Shown here piece after piece: positions 56,406-64,000 of a stretch of 64,000 nt of DNA. The position numbers and the translations under genes were made by a program. The stretch lies in NCBI RefSeq assembly GCF_001690185.1, contig NZ_LZGN01000003.1:1-64000 (forward strand), written 5' to 3'. Positions within the stretch are counted from its first letter, which is position 1. The number at the start of each line of letters is the position of its first letter. The notes under the pieces are model-generated. The model had not been told where the DNA came from. It worked only from the letters and a program-made list of their open reading frames with translations, and did not search any database. This stretch comes from Gilliamella sp. wkB308 (lineage in GTDB: Bacteria > Pseudomonadota > Gammaproteobacteria > Enterobacterales > Orbaceae).

Positions 56406-57236
56406 ATGGCAAAAATAGCAATTATATCTAATAGTACCTCTCGACAAGACATCAAGAATGTATTTGAAGGGTTAGGTCACCAAGTTGATTATCTGATAGA
56501 TAACAGTATCACTTATAATCAATTGATGACCTACGATTTAATCGTATCAACAAACCAATATTCGCGTAAAGAGGTAATTAAACAGTGTGTGGGTGATGGT
56601 ATTCCTGCAATTGTAGCGGAAGGAAATTCATCGTCAGTTTCTTTAGGTAAAGATTTAGGTATGTTTGATCAAAATGAACATCAAGTTAGTGATTGGAATT
56701 ACTTAAGACCATTAAAAATATCTTTAATAACACAAAAGATCCCTAAATTGGGGTGTACCCCTTATTTGAAGCCAACATGGTGTTCGTCCTTTCCTATTTC
56801 TTCAATGGCACCTGGGGGTGAAGCACTGTGCGCTATGTATCATGAACGTGATGATTTAATCATTTGCGCGCATTTTAAAAAAGGAACGGTCGATAAATTT
56901 GGGGGGACTTTTGGCGCAAATTGTATTTTTATGTCATTCTTAGATCGTGAATATTTAACAAGAAATGCGATAAAAATGCTCGATAATGCTATTAATTTTT
57001 GTTTTCAGAATTATACAACCCTATCAGGGAAAGTGGTGGATGAAACAGATCAACCAATCTCAAGAGAGGTAAAAATATATGATCAGAAAACAGGAGAATT
57101 AGTTTCGGAAATAACAAGTAATGAAGAGGGTTTATTTTCTGCTGAAGTATTTTCTGGACAAAGCTACTATGTCATTGCATTTGATAAAGATAATGGTAAG
57201 AAAAATGCAGTAATTATAGATAATATCAAAGTTTGA
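56406..57236 (+). CDS. tail-associated protein: GATase-like fold plus C-terminal regulatory-type beta sandwich (copy 1)
   Basis: 276 residues. The first 200 look like an alpha/beta flavodoxin- or glutamine-amidotransferase-like fold (AIISNSTSRQD, DLIVSTNQYS, GIPAIVAEG) without a visible catalytic triad. The last 70 (LSGKVVDETDQPI, TSNEEGLFSAEVFSGQSYY, then VIAFDKDNGKKNAVIIDNIKV) form a carboxypeptidase-regulatory-like beta sandwich. It follows the tail-tip gene by 8 bp and is probably a tail appendage or fibre. A paralogue follows. Function unknown. Confidence 0.7.
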   Translation: MAKIAIISNSTSRQDIKNVFEGLGHQVDYLIDNSITYNQLMTYDLIVSTNQYSRKEVIKQCVGDGIPAIVAEGNSSSVSLGKDLGMFDQNEHQVSDWNYLRPLKISLITQKIPKLGCTPYLKPTWCSSFPISSMAPGGEALCAMYHERDDLIICAHFKKGTVDKFGGTFGANCIFMSFLDREYLTRNAIKMLDNAINFCFQNYTTLSGKVVDETDQPISREVKIYDQKTGELVSEITSNEEGLFSAEVFSGQSYYVIAFDKDNGKKNAVIIDNIKV

Positions 57237-57485
57237 TTAATCATAATAATAACATATCAATATAAATCCCATAAAATTAACCTATTAAATAATTTTAAAT
57301 AATACTTAAAACCGAAATTCTAACCAATTATATCATCTCAATTTAACCATTCATTTTATCACGATATTAAAACGACGTTTAGAACTAAAAATCACTTGTA
57401 CATGCTAATAATAGATTTTCAATGAATGGTTAATTGTTTTTATCAATCTTTTAAATTTTATAATTACGTTTTTCAGGAGGTCAAA

Positions 57486-58331
57486 ATGGCCAAAATTGTT
57501 ATATGCAGTGAAGAACTTATAAGAGTGCAATCAATGATAGATGCACTAAATCCATATCATGACATTACTTTTTGTATAGCAAGCTCGACAGATTACAATG
57601 AACAGTATTTATCGACATTCGATCTAATTATGGATTATCGTAATGCAACAGAATATACCACATCATTTTGCATTAAAAACTGCTCTAAAAAGGGTATTCC
57701 AGTTATAGCGGGTGGAACCAGAAATAGTACGGGTAGTATTATGTCACTGGGAATGGCAAAAAAACCTATGTATTATTCAAGTGGAAATTTAAATAGGATA
57801 ATCAATGTTAGCGACGTATTAACCTGTGATAAAAAAATCGAAACAGGCGCAATTATCAATAGCGGTGACACGTTTATGATAATAGAAGATTTAAAAATAG
57901 AGTATGGAATTGAAATTTTATCAGTCAATCAAATGTATAATGGTGTTTATTATATTAATACTGCCATATTCCGCCAAGGCAGTTTGAATGTCAATGGTGA
58001 AGTTTTTGGTAGCGATTGTGCTTTTATCGGTTTTCCTTTTAGCCGCCCCTTAACGGAAGAAGCAATACAGATTGTCAATGATATTATTAGTTGGCTTGTT
58101 GATCGTAAAGATGTTGTCGCACAGGTAAAAGATGAAGAGGGTAACCTTTTATCGCATTGCGAAATTCAGCTTTGTTTAAGGAAAACGGGAGAAGTCATGA
58201 CGACTTATACCACAGATGAAAATGGGCAAGTGAGTTTAAGAATAAGACCTAATCATGAATATTATGCTGTAGCCTTTGATCAAGCAACCGGTAATAAAAA
58301 TGCCGCTGTTATAGATAATATTAAGGTTTGA
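57486..58331 (+). CDS. tail-associated protein, paralogue of the preceding gene (copy 2)
   Basis: From ATG 57486 the protein has 281 residues, aligned with copy 1 at both ends (MAKIVICSEELI; AFDQATGNKNAAVIDNIKV). AGGAGG at 57475-57480 fixes this start; the in-frame ATG at 57426 has none. The middle has diverged strongly (IEDLKIEYGIEILSV; GSDCAFIGFPFSRPL). Pairs of such paralogues could specify alternative receptor-binding. A terminator follows. Confidence 0.7.
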   Translation: MAKIVICSEELIRVQSMIDALNPYHDITFCIASSTDYNEQYLSTFDLIMDYRNATEYTTSFCIKNCSKKGIPVIAGGTRNSTGSIMSLGMAKKPMYYSSGNLNRIINVSDVLTCDKKIETGAIINSGDTFMIIEDLKIEYGIEILSVNQMYNGVYYINTAIFRQGSLNVNGEVFGSDCAFIGFPFSRPLTEEAIQIVNDIISWLVDRKDVVAQVKDEEGNLLSHCEIQLCLRKTGEVMTTYTTDENGQVSLRIRPNHEYYAVAFDQATGNKNAAVIDNIKV

Positions 58332-58387
58332 GCCAAAAAATATAGAGTATTTTTTATAAATCAAATTAATCAATTAAATAATAAATT

Positions 58388-58410
58388 AGCCTCAACACGA
58401 GGCTGTTTTT
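58388..58410 (+). terminator. rho-independent terminator at the end of the tail module
   Basis: AGCCTC and GAGGCT pair around AACAC, followed by GTTTTT, 56 bp past copy 2. Confidence 0.85.
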
Positions 58411-58600
58411 ATCATTAAGCATACATAGAAATGGTTATTTAATTATCAAAACTATAAAAAATAAATTTAAAATACAGCAATAAATTTAACCAAAATTTCT
58501 GTCTAACTATAACGTTGTAAAAGTGATATTATCGTTTATAAAAATACTAATAATCTGAAATCTTAAACAAATGATTAAATTCACAGGGAGATAGGTAAGA

Positions 58601-60115
58601 ATGAAACATTGTCTATTATTTTTGACGATATTAAGCTGTTTTGGTACTTGCAATTTTGCAAACGCTAATGATAACGAACGTTGCCAAGCATTAGTAAACC
58701 TTGAATTTGATGATGCTAAAATTATCAAAACTGAACTTATTGTCGATCGTTTTACGCCGCCGTCTAATTTAGCGGATTCATTGCGCAATGCGGATACAAA
58801 AGAAATATCTCATCTTCCTCAAATTTGTCGGGTTGAATTGATGATTCAACCTAAAATCAATGTTGAAATTTGGTTGCCAACTCAATGGAATCATCGTTTA
58901 CAAGCCATTGGGGGAGGGGGATATGCTGGTTTTATTCCTTTTGACGAATTAGCTGTGGCAGTTAAAAAAGGGTATGCTACAGTAGGAACTGATACCGGAC
59001 ATAGCGGAAATTTGTTTGAAGGTCATTTTGTATTCAACAATAATCAGTTACAAGCCGATACGATAGCGGATTTTGCTTATCGTAGTGTTCATGAAATGAC
59101 AATTAAAACTAAACAAATTATTCAAGCTTATTATGGTGAACCAGCTGACTATTCATATTGGAATGGTTGTTCAACGGGTGGGCGACAAGGATTAATGGAG
59201 GCGCAAAGATTTCCCGCTGATTATGACGGTATCTATATTGTGGCACCAGCAATTCAATGGGACAAATTTATCCCTTCTGAATTGTGGCCTCAAATCGTTA
59301 TGCAAATGGAGTTAGGGCATCCGATTGATACTCATAAACTTATAATGTTACGAAAGGCAATAATTCAATTAGCTGATGAACAAGATGGAATTAAAGACGG
59401 TATAATTAATGATCCTACGGCATTAGACATTTCTGATAACTTTCTAAAACAACAAAATTTTAATGATGCTGAAATTATAGCATTACGAAAAATTTGGCAA
59501 GGCCCGACTAATCATGTTGGAGAATTCTTATGGTTTGGTGTGGAAAAAACCGCACCGCAAGAGGCACTTGCTGGTAATGAACCTTTTCCAATCCCCGTTG
59601 ATTATCTGAAATATTGGATAGCTCAGAATCCGAATCTTGATTGGAAAAACATGGACTACCAAAGTTTTGTCGATTACTTTAATGAATCAGTCGATTTATT
59701 CAGACCTATTATGGGAACGGATAACCCGGATTTGAGTCAGTTTAAAAAATCTGGTGGAAAAATGATTATTTGGCATGGTTGGGATGATCGTTTAATCCCA
59801 CCAAAAGGGACGATTCATTATTACAATCATGTTGTAAAATTAATGGGTGGACAGGACCACACGGATGAATTTATTAAGCTTTATATGGCGCCTGGCGTTG
59901 ATCATTGTAATGGTGGTGATGGTGCAGACCAAATCAATGGTTTTGAATCACTGGTAAATTGGGTCGAAAAACAACAACCGCCAAAAACCCTAACAGCCAA
60001 AAAAATAGAGAATGGTAATCTTACTTTACAACGACCATTATGTGCATATCCACAAAAAACAGTTTACAAAGGTGAGGGTAATACCAATAATCCTGCTAAT
60101 TTTGAATGTCAGTAA
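58601..60115 (+). CDS. tannase/feruloyl esterase family protein (secreted)
   Basis: 504 residues with a signal peptide (cleavage near FANA-ND, residue 23). The esterase signature GCSTGGRQG (serine near residue 190) is preceded by GTDTGHSG and YRSVHEMTIKTKQI; IIWHGWDDRLIPP and PGVDHCNGGDG supply the Asp and His of the triad. Family members split gallate or hydroxycinnamate esters of plant material, plausible in a pollen-fed gut. It lies just outside the tail module with its own ribosome site (CAGGGAGATAGG). The exact substrate is not predictable. Confidence 0.9.
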   Translation: MKHCLLFLTILSCFGTCNFANANDNERCQALVNLEFDDAKIIKTELIVDRFTPPSNLADSLRNADTKEISHLPQICRVELMIQPKINVEIWLPTQWNHRLQAIGGGGYAGFIPFDELAVAVKKGYATVGTDTGHSGNLFEGHFVFNNNQLQADTIADFAYRSVHEMTIKTKQIIQAYYGEPADYSYWNGCSTGGRQGLMEAQRFPADYDGIYIVAPAIQWDKFIPSELWPQIVMQMELGHPIDTHKLIMLRKAIIQLADEQDGIKDGIINDPTALDISDNFLKQQNFNDAEIIALRKIWQGPTNHVGEFLWFGVEKTAPQEALAGNEPFPIPVDYLKYWIAQNPNLDWKNMDYQSFVDYFNESVDLFRPIMGTDNPDLSQFKKSGGKMIIWHGWDDRLIPPKGTIHYYNHVVKLMGGQDHTDEFIKLYMAPGVDHCNGGDGADQINGFESLVNWVEKQQPPKTLTAKKIENGNLTLQRPLCAYPQKTVYKGEGNTNNPANFECQ

Positions 60116-60312
60116 CTATCGATATAAAATGATATCTTTTTTATGGCTGCTGACCAAAATGAATTTAGTAAGGATTATTGGGTGCATTTATTTAATTGGA
60201 GACAGGGGGACTTGCATGTAATTTTTTAGTTCATGTATCGTACAATACAAACCACTCATTACTAAACCTTGTCTTACTATTTTATGGTACAAGACTATTC
60301 ATTGATGATGAG

Positions 60313-61299
60313 TTATTTTATAGAAAAATTTGTCATCAATGAATTGCCGGATTTTTTATAAGATTTAATTATTTTTTCTGCTCGTTCAACCAGTTTGTGA
60401 CGTATATGCTCAGGCTCTAAACAAATACATTGATGACCTAAGCTCAGCAAAATGCCATAACTGTAGTCATCATCAATAAAATCAAAATTTACAAGATATT
60501 GTTGTTCGCTTAATTTCTTAATATCTTTTTCGTCACAAAAATCTAAAATACGTTCCAAAAGCGATTCATCTATTAATAATTTTATTTTAAAAATCTTTTT
60601 TTTCATTTCGGTTTTGAATAAAGAAAATGCTTCAGGCGTTGTTTGCTTAATAAATTTAGTGTTTGTTTCTCTAATGTTTGACATTTTTGATAATTTAAAT
60701 ACACGAAAATCATTTCTGGTTAAACAAAAAGCTTGTAAATACCATTCTTTTTCCTTAAAAATAAGTTTATATGGCTCAATTAAACGTGATGCTTGTTTAT
60801 TCCTAACACTTAAATAATCAAACGATAAAAGCAGTTGCTCTTTCAGTGCCAGTCTGATAATAGATAGTTTGTTATTAATATTTTGTTTTGAAAACCAAGG
60901 CGATAAATCAACAATAAGTTGATTTAAGTTATTTGTCACTTCATCAAGTTCTTGTTCTGATAAAAAACTCTTTATTTTCTCGAGTGTTCTTAAATTTTCA
61001 CTTTCTTTTAAAACCGGTGAGGATAATAAGTTAATGCCTTTTAATAAAACAATGACATCTTCTTTAGTGAATAGACCTTTACTAATTTTATAGTTTTTTA
61101 AAATACTTATTCCACCAGCACTTCCTTGATAGGTAATAATGGGTATTCCCGCTCCCTCGATAGCTTGTATATCTCGGTAAATAGTACGCAATGATACATT
61201 TAATTTTTCTGCTAATTCTTTACCACTTATTTTTTCTCTTTGAAGTAATACCATGATGATAGTAATTATACGATTAATTTTCATGCTATATGTTTGCAA
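60313..61299 (-). CDS. YafY-type HTH/WYL-domain regulator
   Basis: 328 residues: an N-terminal HTH_11 (GKELAEKLNVSLRTIYRDIQAI, about 27-48) and GIPIITYQGSAGGISI wing, then a WYL domain (LIEPYKLIFKEKEWYLQAFCL) and a WCX-like C-terminus. Such proteins sense small ligands or nucleic acids and usually repress a neighbour; here the divergent VOC gene is the likely target. ATG 61284 (MKINRIITI) is an alternative start. An 11-bp inverted repeat (60298-60308 / 60333-60343) straddles its 3' end. Confidence 0.88.
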   Translation of the reverse strand: MQTYSMKINRIITIIMVLLQREKISGKELAEKLNVSLRTIYRDIQAIEGAGIPIITYQGSAGGISILKNYKISKGLFTKEDVIVLLKGINLLSSPVLKESENLRTLEKIKSFLSEQELDEVTNNLNQLIVDLSPWFSKQNINNKLSIIRLALKEQLLLSFDYLSVRNKQASRLIEPYKLIFKEKEWYLQAFCLTRNDFRVFKLSKMSNIRETNTKFIKQTTPEAFSLFKTEMKKKIFKIKLLIDESLLERILDFCDEKDIKKLSEQQYLVNFDFIDDDYSYGILLSLGHQCICLEPEHIRHKLVERAEKIIKSYKKSGNSLMTNFSIK

Positions 61300-61411
61300 A
61301 ATAATTTAGATTGAATTTTAAATATGACATACAGTTGTCATTAATGCTACATCAAAATAGAGATAACTAAAATTCATTAAACTAATTTTTATCACTAAAA
61401 GGAAAGAAAAA

Positions 61412-61792
61412 ATGTTTAAACCTAATAGCGTTATTGTTTATGCCAAAAATGTCGATGCTAGTACAGAATTTTATACACAAATACTAGGACGCCCACCTGT
61501 TAAAACTTATCCTGGCTTTGCAGTATTTTTATTGAATGATAATTTTATTTTGGGGCTGCAAGAGGCTGATAAAATAACGCCAAAGGCACCCAATCATTAT
61601 GGTGGTTTTGAGCTGTCATTTAGTGATGTAACAAAAAATGAAGTAGATGAGATTTATGCGAACTGGAAAGAATTAAACGTCAAAATTGAACTCGAACCTC
61701 AAATGCTCGATTTTGGATATACATTTGTAGGAAATGATCCTGATGGTCATCGACTTCGTGTTTGTGCTACCGATACTTCAAAGTTTGAGTAA
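61412..61792 (+). CDS. VOC-family (glyoxalase/bleomycin-resistance-like) protein
   Basis: 126 residues with the beta-alpha-beta-beta-beta pattern: NSVIVYAKNVDASTEFYTQILG, FAVFLLNDNFILGLQ, and LDFGYTFVGNDPDGHRLRVC. Metal-ligand His and Glu positions of true glyoxalase I are not clearly kept. Related PhnB/VOC proteins are commonly divergent from YafY regulators and respond to an unknown small molecule. The ribosome site AAAGGAAAG precedes the ATG. Confidence 0.85.
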   Translation: MFKPNSVIVYAKNVDASTEFYTQILGRPPVKTYPGFAVFLLNDNFILGLQEADKITPKAPNHYGGFELSFSDVTKNEVDEIYANWKELNVKIELEPQMLDFGYTFVGNDPDGHRLRVCATDTSKFE

Positions 61793-62079
61793 AATAATGT
61801 CTTAAGAAATTAAAACCTAGATGTTTCATTATGTAACCATTGTTTATGAGGAATTTATTTTATGTAAAAAGTGTGGTTGTGCACGCGAGCATCTTGTGGA
61901 TTCTATTTCACTTGGGAAAATCTGATTAGGTTTGAGATGATAATTTGATTAGCAATAAATATTTTTAATTTAGTTGTATTTAAACAAGTATATTTCTCAA
62001 GTTTTATTTCAGAACCAGTAACGGATTAAACAAAATTTGAATTTTTCGAACATTCAACGTATTGTACTAGATGCGATAT

Positions 62080-62155
62080 TGGAGCGGGAAACGAGGTTCG
62101 AACTCGCGACCTCAACCTTGGCAAGGTTGCGCTCTACCAACTGAGCTATTCCCGC
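62080..62155 (-). tRNA. tRNA-Gly (anticodon GCC)
   Basis: 76 nt with encoded CCA. Acceptor GCGGGAA pairs with TTCCCGC; the anticodon arm reads AACCTTGCCAAGGTT with GCC; the T arm contains GTTCGAACC. Corresponds to glyW of the E. coli pgsA-glyW-cysT-leuZ order. Confidence 0.97.
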
Positions 62156-62171
62156 ATATGAGATGTTTAAA

Positions 62172-62259
62172 TGGTGCCCGGGGCGAGACTTGAACTCGCA
62201 CGGCCAAAAAGGCCGAGGGATTTTAAATCCCTTGTGTCTACCGATTTCACCACCCGGGC
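62172..62259 (-). tRNA. tRNA-Leu (anticodon TAA)
   Basis: 88 nt with encoded ACCA end. Acceptor GCCCGGG, anticodon arm GGGATTTAAAATCCC, and a long variable arm (TCGGCCTTTTTGGCCG) typical of tRNA-Leu. Corresponds to leuZ; it lies 16 bp from the tRNA-Gly gene on the same strand, upstream in the direction of transcription. Confidence 0.97.
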
Positions 62260-62482
62260 TCAAAACTTAGTTACCTAAAGGTAATTGCGTTTTGGATGCT
62301 GTGCATTTTACCTGTCTTATCTTTTCAGTCAATAGAAATTTTAGATAAATTGTTTGATTGATTAATGTTTAACTTTATTCTGAATGTAAATTGCACCATT
62401 GCATTAATAATCAGCAAAATAAGCCGTTTTATAATGGTAAATTGCTTTAATCATTTATGCCTTAAAACGATCATTTAGAAAC

Positions 62483-63037
62483 CTATTGATTATCGAAAAA
62501 ATCATTTTGCGCAATCCATAAATATTGCACCATTGATATTAACGTTAAAACTGTAGCAATAAATAGTGCGACAAGTCCTGCATATATTACAATATCGCAA
62601 GGGCGCCAAAGGAGCCATGTTAGTGCTGTCATTTGGGCGATAGTTTTATACTTGCCTATAGATGAAACCGCGACATTACTCCGTTTTCCAACCTCAGCCA
62701 TCCATTCACGCAAAGCAGAGATGATGATTTCACGTGAAATGATAATTATAGCTGCAATGGAAATCCACCATGCTTGATAATATTGAGTGATCAGAATTAG
62801 GGCTATTGTGACAATAATTTTATCTGCAACTGGATCTAGAAACGCCCCAAACTTGGTCGTTTGTCCTAAACGTCTAGCTAAATAACCATCAAACACATCG
62901 GTTATTGCAGCAATTAGAAAAATTAATGCCGAAAAAAAACCAGACCATTCAGTTGGAAATAAATAAAAAGCCAGCACAAAAAAAGGAATTAAAATAACTC
63001 GAAATAACGTTAATAAAGTAGGAAGATTGATTTTCAT
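62483..63037 (-). CDS. pgsA: CDP-diacylglycerol-glycerol-3-phosphate 3-phosphatidyltransferase
   Basis: The committed step of phosphatidylglycerol synthesis in the inner membrane. 184 residues with about four membrane segments and the CDP-alcohol phosphotransferase motif D-G-x2-A-R-x8-G-x3-D-x3-D ([10 protein letters not shown] then [10 protein letters not shown]). It follows uvrC on the same strand by 108 bp, as in E. coli. Confidence 0.96.
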   Translation of the reverse strand: MKINLPTLLTLFRVILIPFFVLAFYLFPTEWSGFFSALIFLIAAITDVFDGYLARRLGQTTKFGAFLDPVADKIIVTIALILITQYYQAWWISIAAIIIISREIIISALREWMAEVGKRSNVAVSSIGKYKTIAQMTALTWLLWRPCDIVIYAGLVALFIATVLTLISMVQYLWIAQNDFFDNQ

Positions 63038-63145
63038 GTGACATAAGCTCTTTTTTTGTTTAATTAATCAATAGATTAACAAAAATTAAAAAAACGGGGT
63101 TTCTTAATGCTTATGTTGCCTGAAATATCATAATTTTTCAATGTG

Positions 63146-64000
63146 TTATTGTTGTAAATTTAAATAAATTTTTTCGGCTAGCGATTTAGAGATTCCTTGC
63201 ACTTGTGCTATTTCATCAATACTGGCATTTTTTAATTCTCTTAGACCACCAAAGTGTTTAAGTAATGCTTGCCGTCTTTTTGAACCGATTCCTTCAATAT
63301 GTTCTAAAGCACTATCGGTAAGTTGTTTTACCCCTTTTTTTCGTTGCCCCACAATGGCATGATCGTGTGATGCATTACGAATTTGTTGAATAAGCAATAA
63401 AGCTGGCGAATGGTCATCAAGATAATGTCCGGTTCCATGCGCTTCAAAAAACAATGTTTCAAGTCCTTCTTTGCGCTCAGCGCCTTTTGCCACCCCCACG
63501 AGAATAGGGTGATGTTTATCCCAATTGACATTGAGCCCTTCAAATACATGTAAGGCTTGGTTTAACTGTCCTTTACCACCATCAATAAAAATAACATCAG
63601 GTATTTTTTCATCAGGCAGATCTTTTTTATTGTAACGTCTTGTTAGGACTTGTTCCATTGCCGCATAGTCATCACCCGGTGTAATACCCGTAATATTGTA
63701 GCGGCGAAATTCCGATTTTACCGGACCTTTATCATCAAAGACAACGCAAGAGGCTATTGTGTTTTTTCCCATAAAATGGCTGATATCAAAACATTCCATA
63801 CGATTGATTTTATCAATGCCCAAAAAGGTTTTAAGTGCATCGTAACGTTGTTTATTTGTCGAATTGGTTAATAATTTATTCTTCACTTCAGTTTGCGCAT
63901 TGACGGTTGCAATATTGAGTAACTTTAAATTATCGCCTTTAGGCTCATCAACTAATTTGACTTGATGCTCAGCAATAAGTGACAGTGTCTCTTCCATGGG
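63146..64000 (-). CDS. uvrC: excinuclease ABC subunit C, C-terminal part (5' end outside window)
   Basis: At least 284 residues, open to the window edge. The C-terminal half of UvrC is visible: the RNase-H-like endonuclease domain with NRMECFDISHFMGKNTIASCVVF, DVIFIDGGKGQL and RNASHDHAIVGQRKK, then the double helix-hairpin-helix (LEHIEGIGSKRRQALLKHFGG and VQGISKSLAEKIY). It makes the 5' incision in nucleotide excision repair. The N-terminal GIY-YIG nuclease lies beyond 64000; the Met at 63997 is internal. Confidence 0.97.
   Translation of the reverse strand, partial: PMEETLSLIAEHQVKLVDEPKGDNLKLLNIATVNAQTEVKNKLLTNSTNKQRYDALKTFLGIDKINRMECFDISHFMGKNTIASCVVFDDKGPVKSEFRRYNITGITPGDDYAAMEQVLTRRYNKKDLPDEKIPDVIFIDGGKGQLNQALHVFEGLNVNWDKHHPILVGVAKGAERKEGLETLFFEAHGTGHYLDDHSPALLLIQQIRNASHDHAIVGQRKKGVKQLTDSALEHIEGIGSKRRQALLKHFGGLRELKNASIDEIAQVQGISKSLAEKIYLNLQQ

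Noticed and set aside
58332..58600. Search for a tRNA-Ile2 3' repeat as a right attachment site
   Set aside because: No copy of the tRNA 3' end was found behind the tail module, so no att site is annotated.
60012..60221. 69-aa plus-strand frame overlapping the tannase-like gene end
   Set aside because: It lies mostly in another frame of the esterase gene, with no ribosome site and no recognisable similarity.
62054..62263. 69-aa minus-strand frame over the two tRNA genes
   Set aside because: It consists of translated tRNA-Leu and tRNA-Gly sequence; the tRNA folds explain the conservation.

Overview
The window is low-GC DNA from a gammaproteobacterium. Gene order (gpt-frsA-proBA beside a divergent pepD; uvrC-pgsA-tRNA-Gly-tRNA-Leu), the type I-E CRISPR repeat and the protein sequences suggest an Orbales/Orbaceae bacterium close to Gilliamella, a bee-gut genus. 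That genus assignment is inference from recall, not a database result.

Positions 1-11165 hold the most unusual locus: a nested tandem array of a VasX-type (BTH_I2691-like) type VI secretion effector and putative immunity lipoproteins. The order is toxin T1 (3' part only, cut by the window edge), I1, orphan o1, I2, o2, I3 (frameshifted), full toxin T2 (1474 aa), I4, o3, I5, o4, I6, o5. I1-I6 are paralogous 233-aa lipoproteins with Asp at +2. o1-o5 are detached toxin 3' ends of about 65 codons. Two repeat scales are visible: a unit of about 962 bp (orphan plus immunity gene) nested in a unit of 7116 bp (toxin plus three immunity genes). Every immunity gene carries a run of 8 or 9 G; the copy with one extra base (I3) is out of frame. 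A type I-E CRISPR array (16 repeats, 15 spacers of 32 nt) without cas genes follows at 11436-12379.

Positions 12572-31943 are mostly housekeeping genes: yigZ, nfi, trmN6, an ArgR-box-controlled hydrolase/permease pair for arginine-type substrates, apt, a VWA protein-histidine kinase-response regulator operon, recR, ybhA, truC, small lipoproteins, an isolated tRNA-Cys, a decayed HicB-like gene, trhP and proBA. Positions 31956-42140 continue with frsA, gpt, pepD, the argCBGH cluster behind a tandem ARG-box operator, serC and a yjeI-like lipoprotein gene.

At tRNA-Ile2 (42362-42438) begins an accessory region: a terminase C-terminal remnant, a membrane protein gene split at an A AAA AAG heptamer, an AraC regulator with a carboxymuconolactone-decarboxylase-like/cupin pair, a candidate short RNA, and then a siphovirus-type tail module (46776-58331) with no head, portal, integrase or lysis genes. 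The tail module has a tail-assembly chaperone pair joined by a clear -1 slippery site (A AAA AAC), a short tape measure protein, and a tail-tip protein interrupted by a complete VWA domain.

The right end (58601-64000) carries a tannase/feruloyl-esterase-like enzyme, a WYL regulator divergent from a VOC protein, tRNA-Gly and tRNA-Leu, pgsA and the 3' part of uvrC.
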